Positions 9,000 to 18,168 of a stretch of 64,000 bases of DNA are shown one piece after another. Source of the stretch: Chryseobacterium caseinilyticum (lineage in GTDB: Bacteria; Bacteroidota; Bacteroidia; Flavobacteriales; Weeksellaceae); assembly GCF_014837145.1 (NCBI RefSeq), contig NZ_JACYFS010000001.1:1178001-1242000 (forward strand). The letters are read 5' to 3'. Under the pieces are notes generated by a model that worked only from the letters and a program-made list of their open reading frames with translations, ran no database searches and was not told the origin of the DNA. Position 1 is the stretch's first letter; each line of letters opens with the position of its first letter. The position numbers were made by a program, and so were the translations under genes.

Positions 9000-9959
9000 A
9001 TGTATACAAACGACATTATTTCGAACGCAAAAAAAACCCTTGAAATAGAAATTTCCGAACTTGAAAAACTCAGAGACAGAATTGATGAAGATTTTGAAAA
9101 AGCTGTAAAAGTAATTCATGCTGCGACCGGAAAACTCATTGTTGTCGGTATCGGAAAATCTGCTCATGTTGCCAATAAAATGGTGGCCACATTGAATTCT
9201 ACCGGAACGCCTTCTCAGTTTCTGCATGCATCGGAAGCTATTCATGGCGATTTGGGTGTGATTCAGAAGCAGGATGTTGTTTTATGCATCTCAAATTCAG
9301 GTAATTCTCCTGAGATTGTGAGTTTGGTTCCTTATCTGAAAGACTATTCTTCTTCTTTAATAGGAATGACAGGAAATAAAAACAGTAAGCTTGCTGAATT
9401 TTCAGATCTGATATTAGACACGCACGTTGATGTTGAAGCCTGCCCTATCAAACTGGCGCCGACAAGTTCTACCACCGTGCAAATGGCGTTAGGTGATGCT
9501 TTGGCCGTGAGTTTAATGGAACTGAATAACTTTAAGGCCAATGATTTTGCCAAATTCCATCCTGGTGGAAGTTTAGGTAAAAATTTGATTTCAAAAGTTG
9601 ATGACTTTGTTTCCTCTCAAAAACCTCAGGTGTCTGAAAACGACAGTCTGAAAGACGTAATTATTTCAATAAGCAGCTCAAGACATGGAATCACAGTCGT
9701 AACAGATAAGGAAAACATCATCGGTGTGATTACAGATGGCGATCTGCGTCGAATGTTGATGAATGAAATCAATATTTCTGAAGTTTCAGCCAAAGACATC
9801 ATGTCTCTCAATCCTAAAAAAGTGGAAAGAAATTCGCTGGCAAAAGATGCGATGAAAATTCTGAAAGATAACAATATCGGTCAGTTGGTGGTTACCGAAA
9901 ACGGAAAGTATTTCGGGATTATAGATTTACATAAATTATTGGACGAGGGCATTAATTAG
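9000..9959 (+). CDS. kdsD: KpsF/GutQ-family sugar-phosphate isomerase (arabinose-5-phosphate isomerase)
   Basis: A 319-residue protein with an N-terminal SIS domain (VVGIGKSAHVANKMVATLNS, about residues 48-67, and SNSGNSPEI) and two C-terminal CBS domains (about 205-319). This is the domain order and length of KdsD/KpsF enzymes, which convert ribulose 5-phosphate to arabinose 5-phosphate, the first step of Kdo synthesis for lipopolysaccharide. The segment ACPIKLAPTSSTT is a family signature. It is divergent from recQ and upstream of tatC. Confidence 0.92.
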   Translation: MYTNDIISNAKKTLEIEISELEKLRDRIDEDFEKAVKVIHAATGKLIVVGIGKSAHVANKMVATLNSTGTPSQFLHASEAIHGDLGVIQKQDVVLCISNSGNSPEIVSLVPYLKDYSSSLIGMTGNKNSKLAEFSDLILDTHVDVEACPIKLAPTSSTTVQMALGDALAVSLMELNNFKANDFAKFHPGGSLGKNLISKVDDFVSSQKPQVSENDSLKDVIISISSSRHGITVVTDKENIIGVITDGDLRRMLMNEINISEVSAKDIMSLNPKKVERNSLAKDAMKILKDNNIGQLVVTENGKYFGIIDLHKLLDEGIN

Positions 9960-10062
9960 GTTGAGGCTAAGATTGAAGTTAAGACTGAAAATAGGTAAAA
10001 CAAATTTTATATCATCAATATGAGATTTTGAATCTTAAATTTTAAATCTTGAATTTCAAATT
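9955..10062. repeat. Intergenic degenerate repeats after kdsD
   Basis: The stop codon region begins with ATTAGGTTGAGGCTA (9955-9969), which occurs again exactly at the stop of the M1 peptidase gene (12714-12728). It is followed by GATTGAAGTTAAGACTG-like units and then by TTTTGAATCTTAAATTT / TTTAAATCTTGAATTT units (10025-10062), a second repeat family also seen at 21330-21370 and 40967-41035. Confidence 0.65.
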
Positions 10063-10091
10063 ATACTGCACTGAACACCCGCTTTTTTTCC

Positions 10092-10099
10092 TAAATTTG
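10092..10099 (+). promoter_or_regulatory. Possible tatC -7 box
   Basis: TAAATTTG matches TAnnTTTG and lies 20 bases before the GTG start. No clear -33 element is seen. Confidence 0.45.
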
Positions 10100-10119
10100 A
10101 AAAACTTAAAAAAATATTT

Positions 10120-10944
10120 GTGAGCGAAGGTAAAGACATGTCATTTTGGGGACATATTGGCGAACTGAGAGGGCATCTCATCCGATCAATCATAGCGATT
10201 ATTATCGCAGCATTTGTAATAGGTTATAACATTGAATGGGTGATGGATCATGTTTTTTTTGGTCCTACCAGAAATGATTTTCCAACCTTCAGAGCGGCCA
10301 ACTATTTTTCCCGAATGGTTTTGGGTGAAGACAGTATACATCTGCCAAAAGACTTTCCTGTGCGTGTACAGAGGCTCTATCAGCAATTTAATGTGATGAT
10401 TGCAGTTTCGATGTTTGGAGGAGTAGTAATTGCATTTCCTTATATTGTCTGGGAACTCTGGAGATTTATTGGCCCGGCTTTACATCCCAATGAAAGAAAA
10501 AACTCAATCTTCATCATCAACGCAGTTTGGATGCTGTTTTTGTCTGGGGTTCTTTGTGGTTACTATTTAATTTTACCTTTCGCCGTTAACTTTGGAGTGA
10601 TTTTCAAAATTTCAAACATTATCATTCCGCTTTACGATTTGAGTGATTATACAACTTTATTTCTGCAGGTTGTTTTGGGAATGGGTGTTGTATTTTTATT
10701 CCCGATATTAATCTACTTCTTAACTTCTATAGGAATTTTAACACCAATGTTTATGCGGACTTACCGTCGTCACGCCATCGTATTGATCATGGTAGTTGCC
10801 GCAATTATTACGCCTGCAGATGTTCTGAGTATGATGATGGCAGCTCTTCCATTGCTTGCATTGTACGAATTCAGTATTATTGCATCAGGGTATACTTATA
10901 AAAAAGTTCAGAAAGCAAACGCTGGTCTTAACAAAGAAAGCTAA
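10120..10944 (+). CDS. tatC: Twin-arginine translocase subunit TatC
   Basis: A 274-residue, six-helix inner-membrane receptor of the Tat pathway, which exports folded proteins. The signature FWGHIGELRGHLIRS stands at the N-terminus and RTYRRHAIVLIMVVAAIITP precedes the last helices. A cytoplasmic tail with lysines closes the protein. I accept the GTG start at 10120, which gives the usual MSEGKDMSFWGH start; an ATG at 10138 is the alternative. The insert between helices 1 and 2 is long, as in other Bacteroidota TatC. No tatA/B is adjacent. Confidence 0.95.
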   Translation: MSEGKDMSFWGHIGELRGHLIRSIIAIIIAAFVIGYNIEWVMDHVFFGPTRNDFPTFRAANYFSRMVLGEDSIHLPKDFPVRVQRLYQQFNVMIAVSMFGGVVIAFPYIVWELWRFIGPALHPNERKNSIFIINAVWMLFLSGVLCGYYLILPFAVNFGVIFKISNIIIPLYDLSDYTTLFLQVVLGMGVVFLFPILIYFLTSIGILTPMFMRTYRRHAIVLIMVVAAIITPADVLSMMMAALPLLALYEFSIIASGYTYKKVQKANAGLNKES

Positions 10945-10966
10945 GCTAAGTTTAGATTTAATATAG

Positions 10967-10997
10967 AGCAGTTTTAAGAAATTAAAGCTGCTTTTTT
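10967..10997 (+). terminator. Terminator after tatC
   Basis: Stem AGCAGTTTTAA / TTAAAGCTGCT (one G-T pair) with a four-base loop, followed by six T. It lies 22 bases after the tatC stop. Confidence 0.75.
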
Positions 10998-11061
10998 ATT
11001 TTAATTCTGTTCCAAACTGTTACATCTGAAATATTTTTACGACTTACCAAAAATTAATTTC

Positions 11062-11069
11062 TATTTTTG
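11062..11069 (+). promoter_or_regulatory. Possible -7 box for the M1 peptidase gene
   Basis: TATTTTTG matches TAnnTTTG, 17 bases before the ATG at 11087. No clear -33 TTG is seen. Confidence 0.45.
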
Positions 11070-11086
11070 AAATACAAACGAAAACT

Positions 11087-12718
11087 ATGAAAAAAATCAC
11101 TTTCTCGCTGCTTTTTGCTTCATCACTGGCTTACGGGCAGTTTTTTGAGCGTGGCAAAACCTTTACAAAACAGGATACGCTTAAAGGTTCAGATACCAAA
11201 TTCAGAGATTTCTGGGATGTAAAAAGGTACGATCTTTCAGTTGAGCCAGATTTTGCTTCAAAAAGTATTAAAGGAAATAATAAAATCAGTTTTGAGATCA
11301 CAAAAGACATTTCGAACCCTGTTTTTCAGATCGATTTGCAGAAACCGATGAAAGCCGATAAAATTGAATGCAGTTTTCCCACCGTAGCTGGTTTTAAACA
11401 GGACGGTGATTTCATCTTTATTTCTGCCAAAAAGAATTTTAAAAAAGGAGAAAAATTTACTATTGACGTAACCTATTCCGGAAAACCGACGATTGCAAAA
11501 CGTGCTCCCTGGGACGGCGGCTGGGTTTTCACAGAAGATGAGAAAGGAAATCCGTGGATGAGCGTTGCTGATGAAGGAATTGGTGCTTCGGTCTGGCTTC
11601 CGACGAAAGATATCTGGAGCGATGAGCCTGATCAGGGAATTACAATGAAAATTATCACTCCGAAAGATCTTGTGGGTATCGGAAACGGAAGACTGATCAG
11701 CAAAAAAGAGGAAGGTAACAAAACAGCTTATACTTGGGAGGTGAAAAATCCTATCAACGCTTATTCCATTATTCCTAACATTGGTAAATATGTCAATTTT
11801 AAAGATACTTACAACGGTGAAAAAGGAAAACTCGATTTGGATTATTGGGTTATTGATTACAATTTAGAAAAAGCCAAAAAGCAGTTCGCTCAGGTAAAGC
11901 CGATGCTTGCAGCTTTTGAATATTGGTTCGGACCCTATCCTTTTTATGAAGATTCTTACAAATTGGTAGATTCACCATATCTCGGCATGGAACATCAGAG
12001 CAATATTGCCTACGGCAACCAGTATATGAACGGCTATCTTGGCAGTGATTACTCCGGAACAGGTGTTGGTTTGAACTGGGATTATATCATCGTTCACGAA
12101 AGTGGTCACGAATGGTTTGCCAACAATATTACTGCGAAAGATCAGGCAGATATGTGGGTTCATGAAGGTTTTACAATGTATTCTGAAGTGCTTTTCACCG
12201 AAAAATATATGGATAAAAAGTCGGCAGATATTTATGCACAGGGAGTTCAGAACAGCATCAGCAATGACGTTCCGATTATCGGAAAATATGGTGTGAGAAA
12301 CGAAGGCAGCGGAGATATGTACCCAAAAGGAGCTAGTATGCTTCACACGATCCGTCAGGTGATTGATAATGATGAGAAATTCAGACAGATTCTGAGAGGT
12401 TTAAATAAAGATTTTTACCACCAGACAGTTACCACAGAGCAAATTGAAAAATACATTTCAGATAAATCGGGAATTGATTTTTCATCAGTTTTCAATCAGT
12501 ATTTAAGAACAACGGATGTTCCTGTTCTGGAATATTCTCAAAAAGGAAATGAACTGAAATTTAAATACAGCAAAGTTGTTAAAAATTTTAAACTTCCTCT
12601 GAAAGTGAATGATGAATGGATAAAACCTACGGAAGAATGGCAGACTGTGAAGTTGAAAAATGGGAATTCTGTTGAATTTAATAAGAATAATTATATTTAT
12701 TTCAGAGATACGAATTAG
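11087..12718 (+). CDS. Secreted M1-family metallopeptidase
   Basis: A 543-residue protein with a signal peptide (KKITFSLLFASSLAYGQ). It has the M1 aminopeptidase core: the substrate motif LGMEHQS in place of GAMEN, HESGH at residues 337-341 and the third zinc ligand in WVHEGF (E360). Family members trim N-terminal residues from peptides using one zinc ion. Flavobacterial versions of this length are exported, so it probably acts in the periplasm or at the surface on nutrient peptides. No T9SS sorting domain is present. It is followed by a terminator and a second secreted peptidase gene. Confidence 0.92.
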   Translation: MKKITFSLLFASSLAYGQFFERGKTFTKQDTLKGSDTKFRDFWDVKRYDLSVEPDFASKSIKGNNKISFEITKDISNPVFQIDLQKPMKADKIECSFPTVAGFKQDGDFIFISAKKNFKKGEKFTIDVTYSGKPTIAKRAPWDGGWVFTEDEKGNPWMSVADEGIGASVWLPTKDIWSDEPDQGITMKIITPKDLVGIGNGRLISKKEEGNKTAYTWEVKNPINAYSIIPNIGKYVNFKDTYNGEKGKLDLDYWVIDYNLEKAKKQFAQVKPMLAAFEYWFGPYPFYEDSYKLVDSPYLGMEHQSNIAYGNQYMNGYLGSDYSGTGVGLNWDYIIVHESGHEWFANNITAKDQADMWVHEGFTMYSEVLFTEKYMDKKSADIYAQGVQNSISNDVPIIGKYGVRNEGSGDMYPKGASMLHTIRQVIDNDEKFRQILRGLNKDFYHQTVTTEQIEKYISDKSGIDFSSVFNQYLRTTDVPVLEYSQKGNELKFKYSKVVKNFKLPLKVNDEWIKPTEEWQTVKLKNGNSVEFNKNNYIYFRDTN

Positions 12719-12764
12719 GTTGAGGCTAGGTTAAGGTTAAGGTTAAGGTTAAGGTTAAGGCTAA
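12714..12764. repeat. GGTTAA hexamer tandem repeat
   Basis: Five perfect GGTTAA units (12729-12758) with degenerate flanks (GGTTGAGGCTA before, GGCTAA after). The first 15 bases are the same as at the kdsD stop (9955-9969). Confidence 0.85.
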
Positions 12765-12814
12765 TTTTATGTCTGATATTGAGGTTAACTGAAATATAGT
12801 ATCTGATAAATTAT

Positions 12815-12848
12815 AAAACAAAACCGGTCATTTGGTTTTGTTTTTTTT
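12815..12848 (+). terminator. Terminator after the M1 peptidase gene
   Basis: Stem AAAACAAAACC / GGTTTTGTTTT with an eight-base loop, followed by a T run. Confidence 0.75.
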
Positions 12849-12917
12849 ATTTTATTTAACATTTCTCTCTGTAACAAAGCGCATTTTAAAGCAACTATTT
12901 AAACAAAATAAATCAGC

Positions 12918-14774
12918 ATGAAAAAAATTGCAGTCAGCCTAGGACTTTTATCCGCAATAGGATTTAACGCACAGTCTGTAAAGACGCAGATAGACCTTGT
13001 CAATGTAAAAGACGACAAAGTAAATGTAAGCCTCGAATTTCCTAAAATGAAATCAGGCGACGTGAAATTCCATTTTCCTAAAACCGTTCCCGGAACGTAT
13101 TCTACAGATGATTACGGAAGATTTATAGAAGGCATAAAATTCCTCGACAACAAAGGAAAAGAACTGAAGTTCACAAAGGTGAATGATAATTCCTATACTT
13201 TAAAGAATGCACAGAATTTAACCAAAGTTACCTACCTTGTCAACGACAGCTTCGATGATGAAATGGACAGCAGTAAGCACAAAGCGGTTTTTTCACCATC
13301 AGGAACAGACATTGAAGAAGGCAAAGTTTATCTTGTCAACACCCACGGTTTCGTTGGTTACATCGAAAATATGCAGGATGTACCTTATCAGTTAATCGTA
13401 AAAAAACCAAAAGATTTCTACGGAACGACAGCATTGGTAGATCAGGATAAATCTGAAGATACAGACACTTTTACTTTAGCAAATTACGCTAAACTCACCG
13501 ACTCTCCGCTGATGTACACCAAACCTGATTACGTTACCTTCAATGCAGGAGGAATGGAACTGGTTTTGGGGGTTTATTCTCCGACAGGAAAGTATAAAGC
13601 TGCAGATTTTAAAGAAAATTTAGGGAAAATGGTGATTGCTCAGAAGAAATTTTTGGGTGATATGAATACCAATAAAAAGTATGCAATCATGCTGTATCTT
13701 GCAGGTGCAGACGGCCCGCAGATCAAAGGTTTCGGAGCGTTGGAACATCACGAATCCACGAGCGTCGTTTTACCTGAAATGATGCCGAAGGAAGCGATTG
13801 ACCAGACGATTACTGATGTTGTTTCACACGAATTTTTCCATACGGTAAACCCTTTGAAAGTGCATTCTGAAGAAATTCACTATTTCGATTATGCAGACCC
13901 GAAAATGTCTCAGCATTTGTGGATGTATGAAGGAGGAACGGAGTATTTTGCAAACCTTTTCCAGATTCAGGAAGGTCTGATTACCAGAGACGAATTTCTG
14001 AAAAGAATGAACGATAAAATTACCAATTCAAAGAATTACAACGACACGATGCCGTTTACAGTGATGAGCAAAAACATCCTGAAGGACGAGTACAAAGATC
14101 AGTACAGAAACGTTTATGAAAAAGGAGCTTTGCTCGCCATGTGTCTTGATATTGAGTTGAGAAAACTTTCCAACGGCGAAATGGGTTACCGGGATATGAT
14201 CAGAAAACTGTCTCAGAGATTTGGTGAAAACAAACCGTTTAAAGATGACAAACTTATTGACGAGCTTGTAGAAGTGACAGGATATCCGCAAGTGAGAGAT
14301 TTCTACAACAAATACATTGCCGGAGGCGAACCGACACCTTACGAAAAATACCTCAGTCAGGTAGGTGTGGAACTGAAAAAGCAGGATACGCCACCCATTT
14401 TCTGGTTCGTAAAAGATCCGAATCAGACGGGCTACAACGACAAAAACAATACATTTATTTTTGACGAAAGCTCTGCCCTTTCTCCTTTTGCAAAATCTGT
14501 CGGATTTAAAATCACCGATGAAGTGGTTGCCTTGGATGGGAAAACCATCAACATTCAGAATATCCAGGAGTTTATTAACTATGCGAAAAGCGTAAAAGAC
14601 GGACAGAATGTGACGCTTACCGTGTTGAGAAACAAAGACGGTAAATCTGAAAAAATAGATTTAAAAGGAAAAGCCATTCTCGATAAAATGACAATTGAAT
14701 CCTTAGGATTTAAAGCAAATCCTACAGCTGCTGAGAAAAAACTTCAGGATCAGTGGATCACCGGAAAAAAATAA
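12918..14774 (+). CDS. Secreted M61-family metallopeptidase with PDZ domain
   Basis: A 618-residue protein with a signal peptide ending near FNAQ. The catalytic region has HEFFH at residues 304-308 (in VVSHEFFHTVNPLKV) and the downstream ligand in WMYEGGTEYF (E338), the pattern of M61 glycyl aminopeptidases. A C-terminal PDZ-like domain (about 500-600, with DEVVALDGKTINIQNIQEF) follows. The N-terminal beta domain is typical of the family. It probably works outside the cytoplasm on peptides, alongside the M1 peptidase just upstream. Each gene has its own terminator. Confidence 0.92.
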   Translation: MKKIAVSLGLLSAIGFNAQSVKTQIDLVNVKDDKVNVSLEFPKMKSGDVKFHFPKTVPGTYSTDDYGRFIEGIKFLDNKGKELKFTKVNDNSYTLKNAQNLTKVTYLVNDSFDDEMDSSKHKAVFSPSGTDIEEGKVYLVNTHGFVGYIENMQDVPYQLIVKKPKDFYGTTALVDQDKSEDTDTFTLANYAKLTDSPLMYTKPDYVTFNAGGMELVLGVYSPTGKYKAADFKENLGKMVIAQKKFLGDMNTNKKYAIMLYLAGADGPQIKGFGALEHHESTSVVLPEMMPKEAIDQTITDVVSHEFFHTVNPLKVHSEEIHYFDYADPKMSQHLWMYEGGTEYFANLFQIQEGLITRDEFLKRMNDKITNSKNYNDTMPFTVMSKNILKDEYKDQYRNVYEKGALLAMCLDIELRKLSNGEMGYRDMIRKLSQRFGENKPFKDDKLIDELVEVTGYPQVRDFYNKYIAGGEPTPYEKYLSQVGVELKKQDTPPIFWFVKDPNQTGYNDKNNTFIFDESSALSPFAKSVGFKITDEVVALDGKTINIQNIQEFINYAKSVKDGQNVTLTVLRNKDGKSEKIDLKGKAILDKMTIESLGFKANPTAAEKKLQDQWITGKK

Positions 14775-14790
14775 AGATAAAATTTACACA

Positions 14791-14829
14791 AAAATTCCGT
14801 AGTTTAAATTAAACTGCGGAATTTTTTTT
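14791..14829 (+). terminator. Terminator after the M61 peptidase gene
   Basis: Stem of 15 bases (14791-14805 with 14811-14825, one T-G pair) around AAATT, followed by a T run. Confidence 0.8.
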
Positions 14830-14850
14830 GAAGATAAGATTGCATTATAA

Positions 14851-14895
14851 CTCTCGAACTCTAATACTCTCAAACCCTAAAAACCCTCCAACTCG
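14851..14895. repeat. CTCNAACCCT-type degenerate repeats
   Basis: Units such as CTCGAACTCTAATACTCTC, AAACCCTAAAAACCCTCC and AACTCG in the gap between convergent genes. This is the same family as the insertion in prmC and the complement of 1749-1828. Confidence 0.7.
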
Positions 14896-14896
14896 T

Positions 14897-15799
14897 TTAC
14901 TTCTGCAAATCAGGTTCTATGGGATTGTTATTTTTCTTAAAACCTTCTTTGGCTTTCTTCTCCATTTCCCGGAAAACCTGATTGGGATCTGAAATTTCTC
15001 TGCCATCGGACGTTTTTGTTTTAAAAATAACACGGTTGGTGTCTGTATTTTTCAGCATCATTTCGCGCATATTCTTGGTAGGATCGTTCACGTAGGCTTT
15101 CCAGACTTTTTTGAACTGATCTTCTGTGATTTCAATCTCTTTACCACCCATTCCAAAAACACGGACTTCAGATGGAAGGTTAAGTTCAGTTTCCTGCGCG
15201 GCCGCCGTTATCTTTTTATTTCCAGCCAAAGTCATTGCGTGCGTTCCTGTAGAATCCTCAATCTTCACAATCAGCCCCGGCAAACCATAAAATTTATACG
15301 GTCCGTCCTGAAAAGGTAGTTCGGTCGTAAACCAGGCTGTCCAATCTCTTCCACCGAAGCTCGTTGTTGCTTTTTGGGTATTGTATTCCCCGATTTTCTG
15401 CTTTTCATTGCTTATTTTCCATTCCGGTTTGCTGTCTTCCAGAATTTTGTACTGGTCGCTGGAGATTTTACGGAAAAGATAAGTCTTGAAATCCGGATAA
15501 TCTTTCGTCACTTTAAATGTAATCTGTCCCGGATTTTCAGTCTTTTTAATATTGATACTGCCAGAATTCATCTGAATCTGCTTTTCAATGTCAGCTCTCT
15601 GAGTAGAATCTGCCACAAAAGTCGCATGGCTGTAATAGGAAGACCCTTTTGAATCTATATCCAGAACCATCATTTCAGTTTTCACATCAGCTTTGTCATT
15701 GATATCGGAGATAAATTTATAATCGTAGAAAAACCGATTGGTTTGAGCCTGAGCAGATAAGATGGTCAGAATAAAACCCGAAGTAAGAAGTTTTTTCAT
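14897..15799 (-). CDS. GLPGLI family protein
   Basis: A 300-residue exported protein (signal peptide KKLLTSGFILTILSAQAQ) with the eponymous YGLPGLIVKIED motif about residue 170, after a domain with AWFTTELPFQDGPYKF. The GLPGLI family is confined to Bacteroidota. Its role is unknown, though members are predicted to be periplasmic or outer-membrane associated. The C-terminus is lysine-rich. It starts 13 bases after the M56 peptidase stop, so it is the third gene of the blaI / blaR1-like operon and perhaps the output of that sensor system. Confidence 0.9.
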   Translation of the reverse strand: MKKLLTSGFILTILSAQAQTNRFFYDYKFISDINDKADVKTEMMVLDIDSKGSSYYSHATFVADSTQRADIEKQIQMNSGSINIKKTENPGQITFKVTKDYPDFKTYLFRKISSDQYKILEDSKPEWKISNEKQKIGEYNTQKATTSFGGRDWTAWFTTELPFQDGPYKFYGLPGLIVKIEDSTGTHAMTLAGNKKITAAAQETELNLPSEVRVFGMGGKEIEITEDQFKKVWKAYVNDPTKNMREMMLKNTDTNRVIFKTKTSDGREISDPNQVFREMEKKAKEGFKKNNNPIEPDLQK

Positions 15800-15811
15800 T
15801 CTAAAAATAAA

Positions 15812-17779
15812 TTATTTCGTTTCAATACGTACTTCGCCAGAACTTTTTCCGTCAGTGTTATTTTTCTTAACAGTTACGCTTTTAATCTTATTAGAATCCA
15901 GCTTTTTAAAGTCTGCTTCTGTTACCTCCTTACCATTGATGAAATAGGTTACATTTTCATTATCAGACAGAATTAAGCTATTTCCTTTCGAAATATTTAC
16001 GCCCACATTCGGAACTCTCATTGCTGTAATTCTTCCGTTTACCGGAGGAAAAGGCGCTGATATACTTTTCACAGACCTGATCACCATTGGATTCTTACCA
16101 GCCAGCATTCTTCTTTCTGCTTCAATTTTTGCACGTTCGCCTTCAAGTTTGGCTCTTTTTGCGTTCAGTTTTGCGGCTTCTTTCTCAAGTTTCGCTCTTC
16201 GTTTTGCGTTTTCGGGACTTTCTTTTTTGTCGAAAAACACATCTTTGCCTGGTGACCAACTCACATCTGTACTACCGTTATCAGTCTTGTTAATTTTCAA
16301 AATAGCTCCTTCAGGAAACTTAATTACATCGCCCTTTGAGCCGTCTAAAACGTCAATTCCGTTAATGTATAGTTTATTAGCTTTTTCTAAATTCCCTCTA
16401 ATCTGTGGATTATTTAAGCTTTCTTTCAATTTTCTAAATTTTTCCTCACTGAAACCAAGTCTTTCTCTGACTTCATTAGAATCAAACAACTTTTCAAAAT
16501 CAATATTTTCAACTTTTCTGATATTATTTAATTTGTAAAAAACGGAATTTCCATCGGGCATAACACTTTGAAATTCTATATCTTTCGTAAATGGAGCACC
16601 ATCTTTACCAATTATAATCTGGTTTGCAATCCTGTCCATCTCACCAGAAAGTTGCTTCAATTCCTTCGCTTTCAACTCAAAATCATAACTTTTCTCACCT
16701 TTTTCTTTGGCAATTTTTTGGAGCTCGGCAGCTTTTTCTTTTGATTTTTCGCTTAATGTTTTCAGTTTTCCAGATTGAAGTTTTAGCTTTTCACTGGCTT
16801 TAAAAATTTTTTCTTCCTGTAACTTTACCAGTCTTTCGGTTTCGTTTTTAGGAGATATTGTATCCTTTTTTATTTCAGCCACTGCTTTTTCAATTTCAAT
16901 ATTGGTCTTTTTTATTTCTGTATTTTTTGCATTAACTAAATAAGCAAAAGCAACGGTAAATACGATGGGTAAAGCTAAAATTCTTCTTGTATAACCGAAT
17001 TTTGTATTGGGTTTTTGTAACATCTGTAATCTTTTTTTAAGGTTTGAATTTAGAAACGGACTCGCCGCCGGAAGTGCCGTTCCCGAAAAATGACTGGTCA
17101 GAAGCATCTGCGCAAATGCTTTGGTGTCTTTTTTCTCAACAGCCTTGTTGTCGGCAAGATATTCGTGTATAAGACTGATTTCTTTTTTAATTAAATAGAA
17201 AAACGGATTGAACCAGAAAACTGCTGTGATCACTTCAGCAAAGATCTTGTCGATGCTGTGTTTCTGCTCAATGTGCACCATTTCGTGCTTCAGGATCTGT
17301 CTCCCGACATCAGAATCCAGGGTGATGGAATCTTTCCAGAACAGGTTTCTGAAATAGGAAAAAGGTGCGTCTGTAAGGTTCGTCTGATAAAAGTTGATGC
17401 CTTTGATCTGTTCTTTTCTGAAACTGTTTTTTAATTTCTCAATTTTATAAATTCCTGTAAGAATTTTAGCTACAAAAATGAGAGAAACCAATCCCAGAGC
17501 CGAAAAAATAATTCTAAAATAAATGTGGTCATTATTAATGTTTTTTGGGTTTTTAAAACTCTGCACCTGCTCAAAAAGAAGGTAAATCCGGTCGCTCACT
17601 TCGATGGTAAAATCCTCAACTTTTAATAGTGGTAAAAATATAGAAACCAGCATTGTAGCCAAAAGGTAAAACCTGTTGTAGTGATGAAAGGTCTTGTCTT
17701 TTAAAGACAACTGATAGTAAAGAAACATTACACCGGAACATGTAAAAAGTTTCAGAATATAGATGAAGAGATTTTCCAT
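15812..17779 (-). CDS. BlaR1-like M56 family metallopeptidase
   Basis: A 655-residue membrane protein. The first 320 residues have helices at about 5-22, 38-52, 88-107 and 265-285, with the M56 zinc site HEMVH at 165-169 and downstream EYLADNKAV. After the last helix comes a long charged coiled-coil section (about 290-400) and then an exported-side C-terminal domain. Its last 45 residues (YFINGKEVTEADFKKLDSNK) look like the carboxypeptidase-regulatory/plug-like segments of TonB receptors. Instead of a penicillin-binding sensor as in BlaR1, it has this unknown domain. It probably senses an envelope signal and leads to cleavage of the BlaI-like repressor encoded just upstream. Confidence 0.88.
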   Translation of the reverse strand: MENLFIYILKLFTCSGVMFLYYQLSLKDKTFHHYNRFYLLATMLVSIFLPLLKVEDFTIEVSDRIYLLFEQVQSFKNPKNINNDHIYFRIIFSALGLVSLIFVAKILTGIYKIEKLKNSFRKEQIKGINFYQTNLTDAPFSYFRNLFWKDSITLDSDVGRQILKHEMVHIEQKHSIDKIFAEVITAVFWFNPFFYLIKKEISLIHEYLADNKAVEKKDTKAFAQMLLTSHFSGTALPAASPFLNSNLKKRLQMLQKPNTKFGYTRRILALPIVFTVAFAYLVNAKNTEIKKTNIEIEKAVAEIKKDTISPKNETERLVKLQEEKIFKASEKLKLQSGKLKTLSEKSKEKAAELQKIAKEKGEKSYDFELKAKELKQLSGEMDRIANQIIIGKDGAPFTKDIEFQSVMPDGNSVFYKLNNIRKVENIDFEKLFDSNEVRERLGFSEEKFRKLKESLNNPQIRGNLEKANKLYINGIDVLDGSKGDVIKFPEGAILKINKTDNGSTDVSWSPGKDVFFDKKESPENAKRRAKLEKEAAKLNAKRAKLEGERAKIEAERRMLAGKNPMVIRSVKSISAPFPPVNGRITAMRVPNVGVNISKGNSLILSDNENVTYFINGKEVTEADFKKLDSNKIKSVTVKKNNTDGKSSGEVRIETK

Positions 17780-17780
17780 A

Positions 17781-18146
17781 TCAGCTTTTGTTTTTCAGTT
17801 CGTTAAGGAGCATTTCAAGGTCTTCCACGCTCATTTCGCTTTCTTCTACAAGGAAGGAAACGGCACTTTTGTAGGAACCTTTAAAGTAATTTTTTACCAG
17901 ACTCTTCATTGTCTTTCCGGAATACTGGTCTTTTGAAATCAAAGCAAAATACTCATGCTGTCTGCCAATCACTTTATAATCAACAAAATCTTTGTCTTTC
18001 AATACCTTTAAGATAGTGGAAACGGTATTCGTATGAGGCTTGGGCTCGGGGAAAAGATCGAGTATATCTTTCAGGAAACCCTTTTCGAGTTTCCAGAGAT
18101 ATTGCATAATCTGCTCTTCTGCTTTGGTAAGGTTCTGTATTTTCAT
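17781..18146 (-). CDS. BlaI/MecI/CopY-family transcriptional repressor
   Basis: A 121-residue winged-helix repressor (TKAEEQIMQYLWKLEKGFLK, then PKPHTNTVSTILKVLKDKDF as recognition helix region), with the C-terminal dimer helices of the family. Family members repress their own operon until a membrane M56 peptidase causes their cleavage. It is first in the operon, one base before the M56 gene. Two dyads and a promoter stand upstream (18169-18216). Confidence 0.93.
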   Translation of the reverse strand: MKIQNLTKAEEQIMQYLWKLEKGFLKDILDLFPEPKPHTNTVSTILKVLKDKDFVDYKVIGRQHEYFALISKDQYSGKTMKSLVKNYFKGSYKSAVSFLVEESEMSVEDLEMLLNELKNKS

Positions 18147-18168
18147 TGTAAATGATCAGTTTAGTATC

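Noticed and set aside
8964..9245. 93-codon frame antisense to kdsD
   Set aside because: It lies opposite a conserved SIS domain and has no ribosome binding site or family pattern.
12729..12758. GGTTAA repeat as a chromosome end
   Set aside because: It is interior, flanked by normal genes with intact terminators, and only about 30 bases long.
15812..18146. blaI/blaR-like operon as a beta-lactam resistance locus
   Set aside because: No beta-lactamase or penicillin-binding sensor domain is encoded; the third gene is a GLPGLI protein.
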